Source: an uncultured bacterium (GTDB lineage Bacteria; Bacillota; Bacilli; Lactobacillales; Lactobacillaceae). From it: a stretch of DNA of 64,000 bases. The translations under genes and the position numbers were made by a program. The notes below the pieces were generated by a model that was given only the letters and a program-made list of their open reading frames with translations, ran no database searches and was not told where the DNA came from. The stretch is from NCBI GenBank assembly GCA_905214545.1, contig CAJMMO010000002.1, forward strand, positions 62,001 to 126,000. Direction: 5' to 3'. Below, piece after piece: positions 6,086 through 15,123 of this stretch. The first letter of the stretch is position 1; every line of letters starts with the position of its first letter.

Positions 6086-7585
6086 TTATAAGCCAGCGGC
6101 AGACATTTCCTTGAGAGTCAAGGCAATGTGTCTTTGCACTTCTTCTTTGCCCATCAGTTCGACAGCTTCGCCGATGCCAGGGCCCACCATGGACCGGGTC
6201 GTAGCGATTCTGATCGGCATGTAGAGCTTGCGGCCCTTCACGCCGGTTTCTTTTCTGGTGGCAAAAATGGCGTTCATGATCTGGACAGAACTAAAGCGCG
6301 GCAGCTTCTCCAGCTGGCGGTTGAATTCTTCGATCACGGCGCGGCCGTCGTCTTTCTTGATCTCGTCGAGTTCTTCTGCGGTCAAGTCTTTTGGCTCTTT
6401 GAAGAAGATCTTAGCGACGTCCAAAATCTGCTTGGTGTAAGACATCTGAACGGCGTAGATGTTGACCAGCTGACGGACCCATTCGAGCTTTTGCGGAGTC
6501 GGGTCGGCTTCAACGTAGCCGGCGTCTTGCAGGTTGTTCAAAGCCAGGTCTAACAAGGTGTCGCGGTCGGCAGTCTTGATGTACTGGTTGTTAACCCAGT
6601 CGAGCTTCTTTTGGTCAAAAGCAGCCGGTGACTTGGACAGACGAGCCGGGTCGAATTGCTTGATGAATTCGCGCTTGGAGAAGATTTCGCTTTCGCCCTT
6701 CGGGGACCAGCCCAGCAGGGTGATGAAGTTGAACATGGCGTCTGGCAGGTAGCCCAGTTCGCGGTATTGTTCGATGAACTGCAAAACGCTTTCGTCACGC
6801 TTAGACAGCTTTTTGCCAGTAGCGGCGTTGATGATCAGAGTCATGTGGCCGAACTTTGGCGGCTCCCAGCCTAAGGCTTCGTAAACGCACAGCTGCTTTG
6901 GCGTGTTGGAAACGTGGTCGTCGCCGCGCAGCACGTGGGTGATCTTCATCAGGTGGTCGTCGACAACAACGGCAAAGTTGTAGGTCGGCATGCCGTCGCG
7001 CTTTTGGATGACAAAGTCGCCGCCGATGGTGTCTGATTCAAACTCCAGGTGGCCCTTAACGATGTCGTCCCAAGCGTAGGTCACGTTTTCAGGAACGTGG
7101 ATGCGGACAACAGGCTTCAAGCCCTTTGCGCGTGCTTCGTCTTGCGACTTCTTGATTTCTTCGGCAGTCATGCCCTCGTATTCGTAAGTGTAGTGCGGGG
7201 CAATCCCCATGGCGCGTTGTTCTTCACGCTGGGCGGTCAGCTCTTCCTCAGTTTCAAATGAGTAGTAAGCCTTGTCTTCGTCTAAAAGCTGTTGGATGTA
7301 CTTGTTGTAGATATCCTTTCTTTCAGACTGACGGTAAGGACCGTAAGGGCCGCCGATGTCCGGGCCTTCGTCCCAGTCGATCCCCAACCACTTCAGGTTG
7401 TCCATCTGCGACTTGGAACCGCCCTTGACGTTGCGCTTTTGGTCGGTGTCTTCAATCCGCAGCACCATAGTGCCCTTGTTGTGGCGGGCGAACAAGTAGT
7501 TGAACAGCGCCGTCCGCGCGTTACCGATGTGCAAGTGTCCGGTTGGACTTGGGGCGTATCTTACCCTGATTTTTTCTTTTGCCAA
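6086..7585 (-). CDS. gltX: Glutamyl-tRNA synthetase
   Basis: 499 aa class I synthetase. The HIGH motif is at residues 17-22 (HLHIGN, within PSPTGHLHIGNART) and the KMSKS motif appears as KLSKRDES. In Gram-positives the enzyme usually also charges tRNA-Gln for later transamidation. The start is TTG at 7583-7585, chosen because it gives the canonical N-terminus MAKEKIRVRYAPSPTG; an AAAGAGG site precedes it. Positioned after radA. Confidence 0.96.
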   Translation of the reverse strand: MAKEKIRVRYAPSPTGHLHIGNARTALFNYLFARHNKGTMVLRIEDTDQKRNVKGGSKSQMDNLKWLGIDWDEGPDIGGPYGPYRQSERKDIYNKYIQQLLDEDKAYYSFETEEELTAQREEQRAMGIAPHYTYEYEGMTAEEIKKSQDEARAKGLKPVVRIHVPENVTYAWDDIVKGHLEFESDTIGGDFVIQKRDGMPTYNFAVVVDDHLMKITHVLRGDDHVSNTPKQLCVYEALGWEPPKFGHMTLIINAATGKKLSKRDESVLQFIEQYRELGYLPDAMFNFITLLGWSPKGESEIFSKREFIKQFDPARLSKSPAAFDQKKLDWVNNQYIKTADRDTLLDLALNNLQDAGYVEADPTPQKLEWVRQLVNIYAVQMSYTKQILDVAKIFFKEPKDLTAEELDEIKKDDGRAVIEEFNRQLEKLPRFSSVQIMNAIFATRKETGVKGRKLYMPIRIATTRSMVGPGIGEAVELMGKEEVQRHIALTLKEMSAAGL

Positions 7586-7654
7586 TTGTAATGCCTCTTT
7601 TATTTTAAAGTGAGTTTTTAACCAATATAGTTTAACTTTTTCAGGCGCTTTTGG

Positions 7655-9031
7655 CTAGTCAAACAACAGATGCAGCAGTTGCGGCAGGCTGGCCACGCCT
7701 ACGATCTCGATGTCGTGGCTTTTTTGCAGCTCGCGCGACACGCTGTGTTTCGGCAAAAAGATCCGCTTGAAGCCGGTCTTTTCGGCCTCGTTGACGCGCG
7801 CAGCCACCTGGTTGATCCGGCGCACCTCGCCAGTCAGGCCGATTTCGCCGGCAAAGCAGTCGGTCGGCTTGATCTCCTTATTTTTGTAGCTCGACGCAAC
7901 CGCGGCGGCCAGCGCCAGGTCGACGGCGGGCTCGGTCAGCTTTAAGCCGCCGGTGGCCATCATAAAGGCGTCCTGGTTTTGCAGCATCAGGTTGCCTCTT
8001 TTTTCAAGGACGGCTAAAAGCAAGGCCATCTTGTTGTAGTCAATCCCAGAAGCCGTCCGCTTAGCGTAGCCAAAGGCCGTCGGCGTCACCAGCGCCTGGA
8101 CCTGGGCCAAAAGCGGCCGGGTCCCTTCCAAAGTCGCGGTCACGGCCGAACCCGTGGAGTTCGGCAGGCGTTCTTCCAAAAAGATCGCCGACGGGTTCGT
8201 CACTTCTTTTAAGCCGTCTGAGTGCATCTCAAACATCCCGATCTCGTTGGCCGCGCCAAAACGGTTTTTGACAGAACGCAGGATCCGGTAGGAGTGGTGC
8301 TTGTCGCCTTCAAAGTACAAGACCGTGTCGACCATGTGCTCCATGATCTTCGGGCCGGCGATGCTGCCTTCTTTGGTCACGTGGCCGATGACAAAGATCG
8401 TGATCTGCTCGCTTTTGGCAATCTTCATCAGCTGGCTGGTGATTTCGCGCACCTGCGAAGCCGAACCGACCATGGAGTCCATGCTGGGCTCGTTCATCGT
8501 CTGGATCGAGTCGATGACGACGAAGTCGGGCTCTAAGTCGTGGATCTGGCCGACGATCTCCTGCATGTCGGTTTCCGGGTACAAGAGCACGCCGCTGTGC
8601 CCTGCCCCCAAGCGGTCGGCCCGCATCTTGATCTGGGCGGCCGACTCTTCGCCTGACACGTAGAGCACCTTATATTTTTCCGCCAAAAAGGCCGTGATCT
8701 GCAAAAGCAGGGTCGACTTGCCGATGCCGGGGTCGCCGCCGACCAGCACCAGCGAGCCGGGCACGATGCCCCCGCCGAGCACGCGGTCGACCTCGCTCAT
8801 GTTGGTGTTGATGCGTTCTTCTTTTTCCGCCTTGATCTGGTCCATCTTGACGGGACCGTGGCTGGCCGTCGTCATTAACCGGCTGGCGGTCGCCTTGCTG
8901 GAGACCTTTTTAACTTCCTGTTTTTCGGCTACCAGCTGGTTCCAGGCGCCGCAGTTCGGGCAGCGGCCCAGATAGACGGCCGAAATATAGCCGCAGTTTT
9001 GGCAGCGGTACTGCTTTTTTGCTTTCGCCAT
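7655..9031 (-). CDS. radA: DNA repair protein RadA
   Basis: 458 aa. An N-terminal C4 zinc finger (Cys10, Cys13, Cys24, Cys27), a RecA-like ATPase core with Walker A GGDPGIGKST near residue 98 and the RadA-specific RSVKNRFG motif, and a C-terminal Lon-protease-like domain (TGEVRRINQVAARVNEA). RadA is a branch-migration helicase in recombination, and in naturally competent bacteria also acts on incoming DNA. It sits 12 bases downstream of dut. Confidence 0.96.
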   Translation of the reverse strand: MAKAKKQYRCQNCGYISAVYLGRCPNCGAWNQLVAEKQEVKKVSSKATASRLMTTASHGPVKMDQIKAEKEERINTNMSEVDRVLGGGIVPGSLVLVGGDPGIGKSTLLLQITAFLAEKYKVLYVSGEESAAQIKMRADRLGAGHSGVLLYPETDMQEIVGQIHDLEPDFVVIDSIQTMNEPSMDSMVGSASQVREITSQLMKIAKSEQITIFVIGHVTKEGSIAGPKIMEHMVDTVLYFEGDKHHSYRILRSVKNRFGAANEIGMFEMHSDGLKEVTNPSAIFLEERLPNSTGSAVTATLEGTRPLLAQVQALVTPTAFGYAKRTASGIDYNKMALLLAVLEKRGNLMLQNQDAFMMATGGLKLTEPAVDLALAAAVASSYKNKEIKPTDCFAGEIGLTGEVRRINQVAARVNEAEKTGFKRIFLPKHSVSRELQKSHDIEIVGVASLPQLLHLLFD

Positions 9032-9043
9032 GACTGCTCCTTT

Positions 9044-9589
9044 CTAAAGGCCGGACGAGCCGAAGCCGCCCTGACGTCTTTGGACCGGCGGCTCGTCTTG
9101 GTCGCTTTTCAGGTAAGGGACAAATATTGCCTGGGCAATACGGTCGCCCTTGTGGATCTTATAGTCGCGCACCCCGTAGTTGATCAGCTGGACGAAGAGC
9201 TCGCCTTCATTTTGCTCGTTGTCGTAGTAGTCGGCATCGATGACGCCGATGCCGTTGGGCAAAGTCAGCCGCCGCTTGACGGTGTTGGACGAGCGGTTGG
9301 CGATCAGCAGGACTTCGTCTTCCGGCATGTAGGCGCGCACGCCCGTCGGCACCAGGGTCGGCTGCAAGGCCTGGTCGGCCTGGCGGCAATCGGTCTCGTT
9401 TAAAAAGTTATGGTTTCTGATCAGCCGAAAAATGCGGACAAAGCGCAGGTGCCAGATGCTGGGCACCGTAATGTCTTCGGCCGCTGCCAGGTCGTAGCCG
9501 GCGCTGGCCACGGTCTGCCGCTGGGGGAGTTTCAGCCCCTTGCCGCGGTAGCGGCTGCAAATTTCAAAACCACGCGTCTTTTCTGCCAT
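9044..9589 (-). CDS. dut: dUTP diphosphatase with an internal insertion
   Basis: 181 aa, about 30 residues longer than the compact trimeric enzyme. All five motifs are visible: I SAGYDLAAAED (29-39), II NRSSN (98-102), III PNGIGVIDADYYDN (111-124), IV GDRIAQAIFVPY (148-159), V RQGGFGSSGL (172-181). It hydrolyses dUTP to dUMP. The extra residues lie at about 44-78, between motifs I and II, and include a basic WHLRFVRIFRLIRNH stretch. GAGGAAAG precedes the ATG. First gene of the dut-radA-gltX group. Confidence 0.92.
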   Translation of the reverse strand: MAEKTRGFEICSRYRGKGLKLPQRQTVASAGYDLAAAEDITVPSIWHLRFVRIFRLIRNHNFLNETDCRQADQALQPTLVPTGVRAYMPEDEVLLIANRSSNTVKRRLTLPNGIGVIDADYYDNEQNEGELFVQLINYGVRDYKIHKGDRIAQAIFVPYLKSDQDEPPVQRRQGGFGSSGL

Positions 9590-9665
9590 TTTCTTTCCTC
9601 GTCATTTATCCTAGTTATAATGAATTTACGCAAAGCAACATTATTTTAACCTGCAGGCGAGCACT

Positions 9666-9953
9666 ATGGATAACAAAACGATTTCTTTCAATAAAAAAAT
9701 TAACGGGCAATTGGCAGCTGAGCTGGGCGCCTTAATCATCGAGGACGGCAGCGTGCTGGTTCTAAATCATTTGATGGTCAACCCGGCCTTTGAAGAAAAT
9801 GCCGAGGAGCTGGAAGACGACTTGGTCGGCCAAGCACTGGCCTTTGCTCAAGAACACACTTTAAAAATTTGGCCGCTGGGGCCGTTAGCACGCAAAGCCT
9901 TTTTTAAAAGAAAAGACGGGCAGGCCTACCTATATCATAAAGATGAGAAATAG
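9666..9953 (+). CDS. Small GNAT-like protein (YidJ/NATD1 type)
   Basis: 95 aa. The length and order of elements resemble the short COG2388-type N-acetyltransferases: a beta-strand start, VLNHLMVNPAFEE, then helix, then KIWPLGPLARKAFF. The acceptor is not known. The ribosome binding site is weak (GGCGAG). Divergent from dut; -10-like TATAAT/TTATAA sequences for both directions overlap near 9612-9621. Confidence 0.75.
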   Translation: MDNKTISFNKKINGQLAAELGALIIEDGSVLVLNHLMVNPAFEENAEELEDDLVGQALAFAQEHTLKIWPLGPLARKAFFKRKDGQAYLYHKDEK

Positions 9954-9999
9954 TTTAGAATTGTAGTTGAGACCATTTTTTGCAAGGAGGATTTACTGA

Positions 10000-11349
10000 A
10001 TGGTTAAAGAAATCACGAATGACACCATTGCCAGCTTTGAAAAAGACTTCAAAGACAACAAGGCAATGCAAATTGCAGCTAACGCTGCCCAAGAAAACGG
10101 CATCTTTAAGGCAAGTCAAAACACTGCTGTGAAGACTAACCTGAACCCGACCTTCTCAGTTGAAATCGAAACTGGCAAGGTTGCCGACCAGAAGCGTTCA
10201 GGCCGTTGCTGGATGTTCTCAGCTCTGAACACCATGCGCCACTCAATCCAAAAGAAGTTCTCAATCAAGGACTTCGAACTGTCCCAAAACTACACCAACT
10301 TCTGGGACAAGTTTGAAAAGTCCAACTGGTTCTTCGAAAACGTCATCAACTCAGCCGGCAAGCCATTGGGCGACCGCAAGGTATCCTTCCTGTTTGCTAC
10401 TCCGCAACAAGACGGCGGCCAGTGGGACATGCTGTGCGGCATCATTGAAAAGTACGGCATCGTGCCAAAGTACGTTTACCCTGAAACTGCCAACTCTTCG
10501 AACTCATCCGCTTTAAACGACACCTTGAACACCCTGCTGCGCAAGGACGGTCTGGAATTGCGCCGGCTGATCGCTGACGGCAAGAACGAAGGCGAAGTTG
10601 AAGACAGAAAGCAAGAGATGCTGGAAGAAGTTTACCGCGTCTTAGCTGTTTCTTTAGGTGTGCCGCCACGCAAGTTCGACTTTGAATACAAAGACGACAA
10701 GGGCCAATACCACCGCGACGCAGACCTGACTCCGCAAGACTTCTTCAAGAAGTACGTGGGCTGGGACCTGTCAGCATACGTTTCACTGATCAACGCCCCA
10801 ACCAGCGACAAGCCATACCACAAGGTCTTCTCGGTTGAATACCTGGGCAACGTTTACGGCGGCCGCCAAGTTCGCCACCTGAACCTGCCGATCGACGAAA
10901 TGAAGTCCTTGATCATCAAGCAGCTGGAAAGCGGCGAAGTTGTCTGGTTCGGTTCAAACGTCGTTAAGGATTCCGAACGTCAACTGGGCTTTTTGGACAC
11001 TGACCTCTACCAACGCAACCAGCTGTTTGACGTCGACTTCTCAATGTCAAAGGCTGACGCACTGGACTCAGGCGAAAGCATGATGGACCACGCCATGGTT
11101 ATCACCGGTGTTGACCTGGTAGACGGCAAGCCGACTAAGTGGAAGATCGAAAACTCATGGGGCGAAAAGCCTGGCTTCAAGGGCTACTTCGTCATGAGCG
11201 ACAAGTGGTTTGACAGCTTTGTCTACCAAGCAGTTATCAACAAGAAGAACATGCCAGCTGAACTGGTTAAGACTTTTGAAGAAGGCGCAAAGAACCCTAT
11301 TCAATTGCTGCCATGGGACCCAATGGGTGCTCTGGCTAAGAACTATTAA
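10000..11349 (+). CDS. pepC: Aminopeptidase C (bleomycin hydrolase family, C1B)
   Basis: 449 aa, the usual PepC length. A cytoplasmic cysteine aminopeptidase that trims casein-derived peptides. The papain-type residues are visible: Gln/Cys in DQKRSGRCWMFSAL (Cys70), His364 in MDHAMVITGV and Asn385 in IENSWGEKPG. A strong AAGGAGG site precedes the ATG and codon use is highly biased, suggesting high expression. L. delbrueckii also has PepG/PepW paralogues; pepC is the best fit by length and ending (LLPWDPMGALAKNY), but the symbol is less certain than the family. Confidence 0.9.
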   Translation: MVKEITNDTIASFEKDFKDNKAMQIAANAAQENGIFKASQNTAVKTNLNPTFSVEIETGKVADQKRSGRCWMFSALNTMRHSIQKKFSIKDFELSQNYTNFWDKFEKSNWFFENVINSAGKPLGDRKVSFLFATPQQDGGQWDMLCGIIEKYGIVPKYVYPETANSSNSSALNDTLNTLLRKDGLELRRLIADGKNEGEVEDRKQEMLEEVYRVLAVSLGVPPRKFDFEYKDDKGQYHRDADLTPQDFFKKYVGWDLSAYVSLINAPTSDKPYHKVFSVEYLGNVYGGRQVRHLNLPIDEMKSLIIKQLESGEVVWFGSNVVKDSERQLGFLDTDLYQRNQLFDVDFSMSKADALDSGESMMDHAMVITGVDLVDGKPTKWKIENSWGEKPGFKGYFVMSDKWFDSFVYQAVINKKNMPAELVKTFEEGAKNPIQLLPWDPMGALAKNY

Positions 11350-11361
11350 TTAGCTGCACAC

Positions 11362-11393
11362 AAAAAAAGCCGCGCGTTTGCGCGGCTTTTTTG
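11362..11393. terminator. Bidirectional terminator between pepC and the P-loop kinase gene
   Basis: A perfect AAAGCCGCGC-GTTT-GCGCGGCTTT stem with A and T runs on both sides, between convergent genes ending at 11349 and 11395. Confidence 0.93.
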
Positions 11394-11394
11394 T

Positions 11395-12330
11395 TTACCA
11401 AATATGCAGATTTCTGTCAGGGGCCAATTTGCTCAAATTAAACTGGCGCACATGCGGGTGCTTGCTTTCCGGAAACTCTTCCAAAAAGTCGGCCACATTG
11501 TACAAGCCGGTTGAGTAATACCAGACCCCTTTTTCCTTGCGGATCGGGTCCAGCATCTCGTTTCTGATCGGCTTGGCCGACACCAAGAAGTGCTTGTGGT
11601 GGAACTTGAACACAAAATAAGGCAGGCGGAAGTCTTCCACCACCTCTTTTTTCGTCTTGCCCAGCTCAATCACGTTCGAGTAGCTGCCGAACTGCTCGTT
11701 GAAGGCGTCGTTAAAAGACAAGTAGAAGTTCTTGATGTTGACGTGGGGGAAGTCATCCGGCTTCACCTGGTCTGGGATGCAGTAGACGTGCTCAAAGCCC
11801 GCCAGGTCTTTTTCTTTTTGGGAAAGCGAATAGCGCATCCCGTGCGGGGAGATGACGTGGGCCCAGCCGGGCACGCGCTTGTTTTTTTCATAGTCGGCGT
11901 ACATCGCCTTGATGACGCCGGGCTTCACCCAGTCGTAGTGCATCCGGACCTCGTTGCGCTTCAGCAGGCCCTGCAGGCTGGCATTTTTCATCAAGTCGAC
12001 CACGAAGAGCTCGTAGTGGTACTGGCGCACCCAGTTGTGGAAGTGCTCCACGGCGTCGTTCGTCACGTGGGTGCCGTCGACAATCACGGTTTCGCCGCGC
12101 TGCATCTTCGCTAAGACGAACTTATCGACGAGCTCGGTCGCAGCTTTAGTTTCTGTATGGGGAATCACCTGGTGCAGGCTGTCTTTGCCGGCTTCATAAT
12201 ACACGGTCAGGTCGGACAGCAATAAGCGCACTGCGTCGCGGCTAATCGCGTACGGAAGCAAGTGGTGCCGGGCGATAAAAGACGACTTGCCCGAACCAGG
12301 TACACCCCGTAGCAAGTAAATTTTTCTCAT
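11395..12330 (-). CDS. P-loop kinase-like protein with an uncharacterised C-terminal half
   Basis: 311 aa. Residues 1 to about 150 resemble the AAA_33/polynucleotide-kinase-like fold: Walker A GVPGSGKSS (9-17), ISRDAVR at 29-35, and VIVDGTHVT (82-90), typical of predicted kinases acting on nucleotides or RNA ends. From about residue 160 to the end is a separate region (including ISPHGMRYSLSQKEKDLAGF and FVFKFHHKHFLVSAKPI) that I do not recognise. Substrate unknown. Convergent with pepC and sharing its terminator; probably monocistronic. Confidence 0.75.
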   Translation of the reverse strand: MRKIYLLRGVPGSGKSSFIARHHLLPYAISRDAVRLLLSDLTVYYEAGKDSLHQVIPHTETKAATELVDKFVLAKMQRGETVIVDGTHVTNDAVEHFHNWVRQYHYELFVVDLMKNASLQGLLKRNEVRMHYDWVKPGVIKAMYADYEKNKRVPGWAHVISPHGMRYSLSQKEKDLAGFEHVYCIPDQVKPDDFPHVNIKNFYLSFNDAFNEQFGSYSNVIELGKTKKEVVEDFRLPYFVFKFHHKHFLVSAKPIRNEMLDPIRKEKGVWYYSTGLYNVADFLEEFPESKHPHVRQFNLSKLAPDRNLHIW

Positions 12331-12417
12331 AAAGCAAACATACTTTCAATTAGCAGATAGTGTAAAACGTACGGGTTTAATCTTATACCAAAGTCTAGCA
12401 CATTTTGCCAGCCAAAA

Positions 12418-12445
12418 AAATAAAGACCGGTTGGGGTCTTTATTG
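12418..12445 (-). terminator. Terminator overlapping the end of the small membrane gene
   Basis: On the minus strand AATAAAGACC and GGTCTTTATT form a stem followed by T residues. The left arm contains the TAA stop codon of the 64-aa gene. Confidence 0.85.
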
Positions 12446-12634
12446 GTGCTTGGTCTGCACCAAAGCGATCATTAATAAGACAAGCGCTGCCGTCGTAAAA
12501 ATGATGCCGAGGATCAAAAATGCCCAGCTGATCTTATGCTGTTTAATCTTTGTTCTGATGGTAAAAAACAGGTCATAGCCGCCGACTGCTGCAAACAGCA
12601 GGGCGTACCAAAAGTTGATGTTAATGTTTCCCAT
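12440..12634 (-). CDS. Small two-TM membrane protein coupled to a CDF exporter
   Basis: 64 aa with two predicted transmembrane helices (about 6-24, FWYALLFAAVGGYDLFFTI; and about 33-58, ISWAFLILGIIFTTAALVLL). I do not recognise a family. The start chosen is the ATG at 12632-12634, one base past the CDF stop codon; a longer start inside the CDF gene is possible. Tight coupling suggests co-expression with the metal exporter, perhaps as an accessory membrane peptide, but this is inference. Confidence 0.65.
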   Translation of the reverse strand: MGNININFWYALLFAAVGGYDLFFTIRTKIKQHKISWAFLILGIIFTTAALVLLMIALVQTKHQ

Positions 12635-12635
12635 G

Positions 12636-13523
12636 TCAATCTTGCTTTCCAGGCGCAATCATATCTTCGCCAAGGCCGCGCTTGTGCTCGGCTTGGAAGG
12701 TCGTGTGGTTGATGCCTAACGGCCGCAGCTTGCGGTCCAGCTTGTTGTAAAGTTCTTCCAAATCGTCCATGCTCATGTCGCGGCGGACGTTGATGTGGGC
12801 GTCGAAGTTGACGACCTTGTCCGAGTAGCGCCAGATGTGGACGTGGTGGACGTTTTCGATCTCGGGCACGCTCCGCATCAGCTTTTCCACTTCCGCCAAG
12901 TCGATGTCCGGGTTGCTCTCCATCAAGACGTTGCCGGCCTTTTTTGTGACCTCGATAGCCTCGCGCAGGACGAACAGCGAAATCAGCATGGTGCTGATCG
13001 GGTCAAGCCAAGGCAGGTCCGCAAAGTTCAAGACGATGGCCACGACGACGACGGCGACGCTGGACAAGGCGTCCGACAGCATGTGGATAAAGGTCGACTT
13101 CACGTTCAGCGACTTTTGGCTGTCAGAGCGCATGAGCAGCATCGAGATGAGGTTGGCGACCAGGCCGATGACGGCCACGATCAGCATGATCTTGCCGCGG
13201 ACCGGCTCCGGATGTTGGAAGCGTTGAATGGCTTCGACGAACAGCAGCACGCAGATCACGATCAAGATGACGCCGTTGGCAAAGGCCGCCAAGGTTTCCG
13301 AACGCTCGTAGCCGAAAGTCTTGCGCCGGTTTTTGTCTTTTTTGCTAAAAAGGTGAGCGGCAAAGGACAGCAAGATCGCGCCGACGTCGCCCAAGTTGTG
13401 GAAGGCGTCGGAGATCAGCGCTAACGACCCCGCGACCAGCCCGCCGACGAACTCGGCGATCGTAATCACAATGTTCAGCAAGGACACAAAAACATACTTT
13501 GCAGTAGTTTGATCCTTCATCAA
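12636..13523 (-). CDS. Cation diffusion facilitator (CzcD-type divalent metal exporter)
   Basis: 295 aa with about six TM helices and a C-terminal cytosolic domain from about residue 210. TM2 carries SLALISDAFHNLGDVGAI (metal-site His and Asp residues), TM5 carries STFIHMLSDALSSVAVVVVA. The C-terminal domain has HVHIWRYSDKVVNFDAHI, typical of the zinc-sensing fold. Usual substrates are zinc, cobalt or cadmium, exported against protons. The N-terminal TFGYERSETLAAFANG motif is CzcD-like. Confidence 0.9.
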   Translation of the reverse strand: MMKDQTTAKYVFVSLLNIVITIAEFVGGLVAGSLALISDAFHNLGDVGAILLSFAAHLFSKKDKNRRKTFGYERSETLAAFANGVILIVICVLLFVEAIQRFQHPEPVRGKIMLIVAVIGLVANLISMLLMRSDSQKSLNVKSTFIHMLSDALSSVAVVVVAIVLNFADLPWLDPISTMLISLFVLREAIEVTKKAGNVLMESNPDIDLAEVEKLMRSVPEIENVHHVHIWRYSDKVVNFDAHINVRRDMSMDDLEELYNKLDRKLRPLGINHTTFQAEHKRGLGEDMIAPGKQD

Positions 13524-13566
13524 AAAGCCTCCTAACTGTCTTCAGCAGTTAGTTATTCTACCATAC

Positions 13567-14244
13567 TCAAAGCTGGTCTTGCGTGATGTCATAGTCGGTG
13601 ATGACGAAATTATCATCGGTCAGCTGGCCGATGGTCACGCTGCCGTTGTCCGGGAAGACGATGTCGTGGAGGTGGTCCGACTGGGTCCAGTATTTAATCG
13701 CGAGCGTCTTAATAAAATCCCCGTGGGAAACTAGCAGAACCCGCTTCATACCGCGTGTTTCACGCCGCAAATCGTTGATGGCTTTTTCGGTCCGCCGGTC
13801 GAGCTGAGCCGCATCTTCTGCCAGGTGGCGCGGGTCGGCCTTCTTGGTGGCCTCGCGGAAGTCGTAAAGACCGATGGCGTTGACAATATCCGCTGCGTCA
13901 TAGTAGGTCGGCAGGCCCGCCTGCTGGGCAATCAGCGCCCAGGTCGAGTCGACGTCGTCGCCCTCAAAGCTGCCGAAAAAGACTTCCCGAAAGCTCGGCA
14001 GCTTCGGGATCTTCGTCGTCAGCGACTTGCGGTTGGCATCCTGCATCAAGTGGACCGTGTCGATGGCCCGCTTCAAGTCCGACGAATACATCTTGTCGAA
14101 ATGGATGTCGGCCAGCTTGGCGGCAGTTTTCTGCAAGTCTGCAATGCCCTTGTCTGTTAAAGGCGAGTCGCACCAGCCCTGCATCTTGTTCAACTGGTTG
14201 AACATCGTTTCGCCATGACGGATTAGATATACTTCTACTGTCAT
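13567..14244 (-). CDS. Histidine phosphatase family protein (phosphoglycerate-mutase-like)
   Basis: 225 aa. The phosphohistidine motif LIRHGET is at residues 7-13 (catalytic His10) and the second catalytic His is in VLLVSHGDFIKTLA near residue 168. SSDLKRAIDTV matches the conserved arginine region. It is not the glycolytic enzyme by length or motifs; such LAB proteins are usually broad phosphatases. Single gene with a GGAGGAAG site. Confidence 0.9.
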   Translation of the reverse strand: MTVEVYLIRHGETMFNQLNKMQGWCDSPLTDKGIADLQKTAAKLADIHFDKMYSSDLKRAIDTVHLMQDANRKSLTTKIPKLPSFREVFFGSFEGDDVDSTWALIAQQAGLPTYYDAADIVNAIGLYDFREATKKADPRHLAEDAAQLDRRTEKAINDLRRETRGMKRVLLVSHGDFIKTLAIKYWTQSDHLHDIVFPDNGSVTIGQLTDDNFVITDYDITQDQL

Positions 14245-14294
14245 CAGTCTTCCTCCTCTTTCTAGGTCAAAATAGTATTTTTAACAAGATACCA

Positions 14295-15068
14295 TTAATG
14301 AGCCAGGTACGCAGTATAAAAATAGTATCCGGCCTGGGCAAAAGCCAAAATCGCGATAAAGATCTTAACTTTGTGGGTGTTCAAGTGCCGCAGGAGGCGC
14401 GGCCCGCACCAGCCGCCGATCAGCATTCCGACGGCCATCGGGATGGCGCGGTCCCAGTAAATCCGCGTAGTGAAGAGGAAGATAAAAAAGGCAGTGCCGT
14501 TGGCAAAAGCACAGACGACGTTTTTCATCGCGTTGACGACGAGGAAGTTTTCCTTTTTTTCCAGGTAGGTCAAAACGATCAAGACGACGACCCCGCTGGC
14601 GGCGCCAAAGTAGCCGGCGTACATCCCCATGATGAGGAGCAGCGCCAGCCAGAGCAGCTTGACCGGCAGGCTGTAGTTTTCTTTTATGTCTTTTTTCGGC
14701 CGGTCGGAGACCAGGATCATCACCCCGGAAAAGGCGATGAAGAACGGGACGACCTTGGTGAAGATCTTGCTTGGGAAGGCTAACAGCAGCCAGCAGCCGA
14801 TGGCCGAGCCGATCGTCGTGAATAATGATAGAATTAAAGTCCGGCGCCAATGGCCGCGCAATTCCTTTAAGGAAGAAGTCGTCGAGCCGATCCCCGTCCA
14901 AATCAAGGCCGCGTCGTTAGTGACGTTGGCAAAAAGCGGCGGGACCCCGCTCATCAGCAAGACCGGGTAAGAAACCAGCGACGCCATGCTGGCGATCGAC
15001 GAAAGCAGGCCGCCGGCGATCCCGCCCAGCAGCATGAAGAGATTTAACCAGATAAAGTGCATGATCAC
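14295..15068 (-). CDS. TauE/SafE-family permease
   Basis: 257 aa with about eight hydrophobic segments. It starts with the typical GGIAGGLLSSIASMASLVSYPVLL repeat element and has the second repeat AGYFGAASGVVVLIVL in the middle, the internal duplication characteristic of this family. Members export or import sulfite, sulfonates or other organic anions; the substrate here is not evident. It stands alone between the phosphatase gene and the divergent corA-like gene. Confidence 0.85.
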   Translation of the reverse strand: MIMHFIWLNLFMLLGGIAGGLLSSIASMASLVSYPVLLMSGVPPLFANVTNDAALIWTGIGSTTSSLKELRGHWRRTLILSLFTTIGSAIGCWLLLAFPSKIFTKVVPFFIAFSGVMILVSDRPKKDIKENYSLPVKLLWLALLLIMGMYAGYFGAASGVVVLIVLTYLEKKENFLVVNAMKNVVCAFANGTAFFIFLFTTRIYWDRAIPMAVGMLIGGWCGPRLLRHLNTHKVKIFIAILAFAQAGYYFYTAYLAH

Positions 15069-15123
15069 AGTCCTTTTTCAATTAAAAAGATTTTATCTTC
15101 CATTCTAAACTCGCAGGCGGCGG

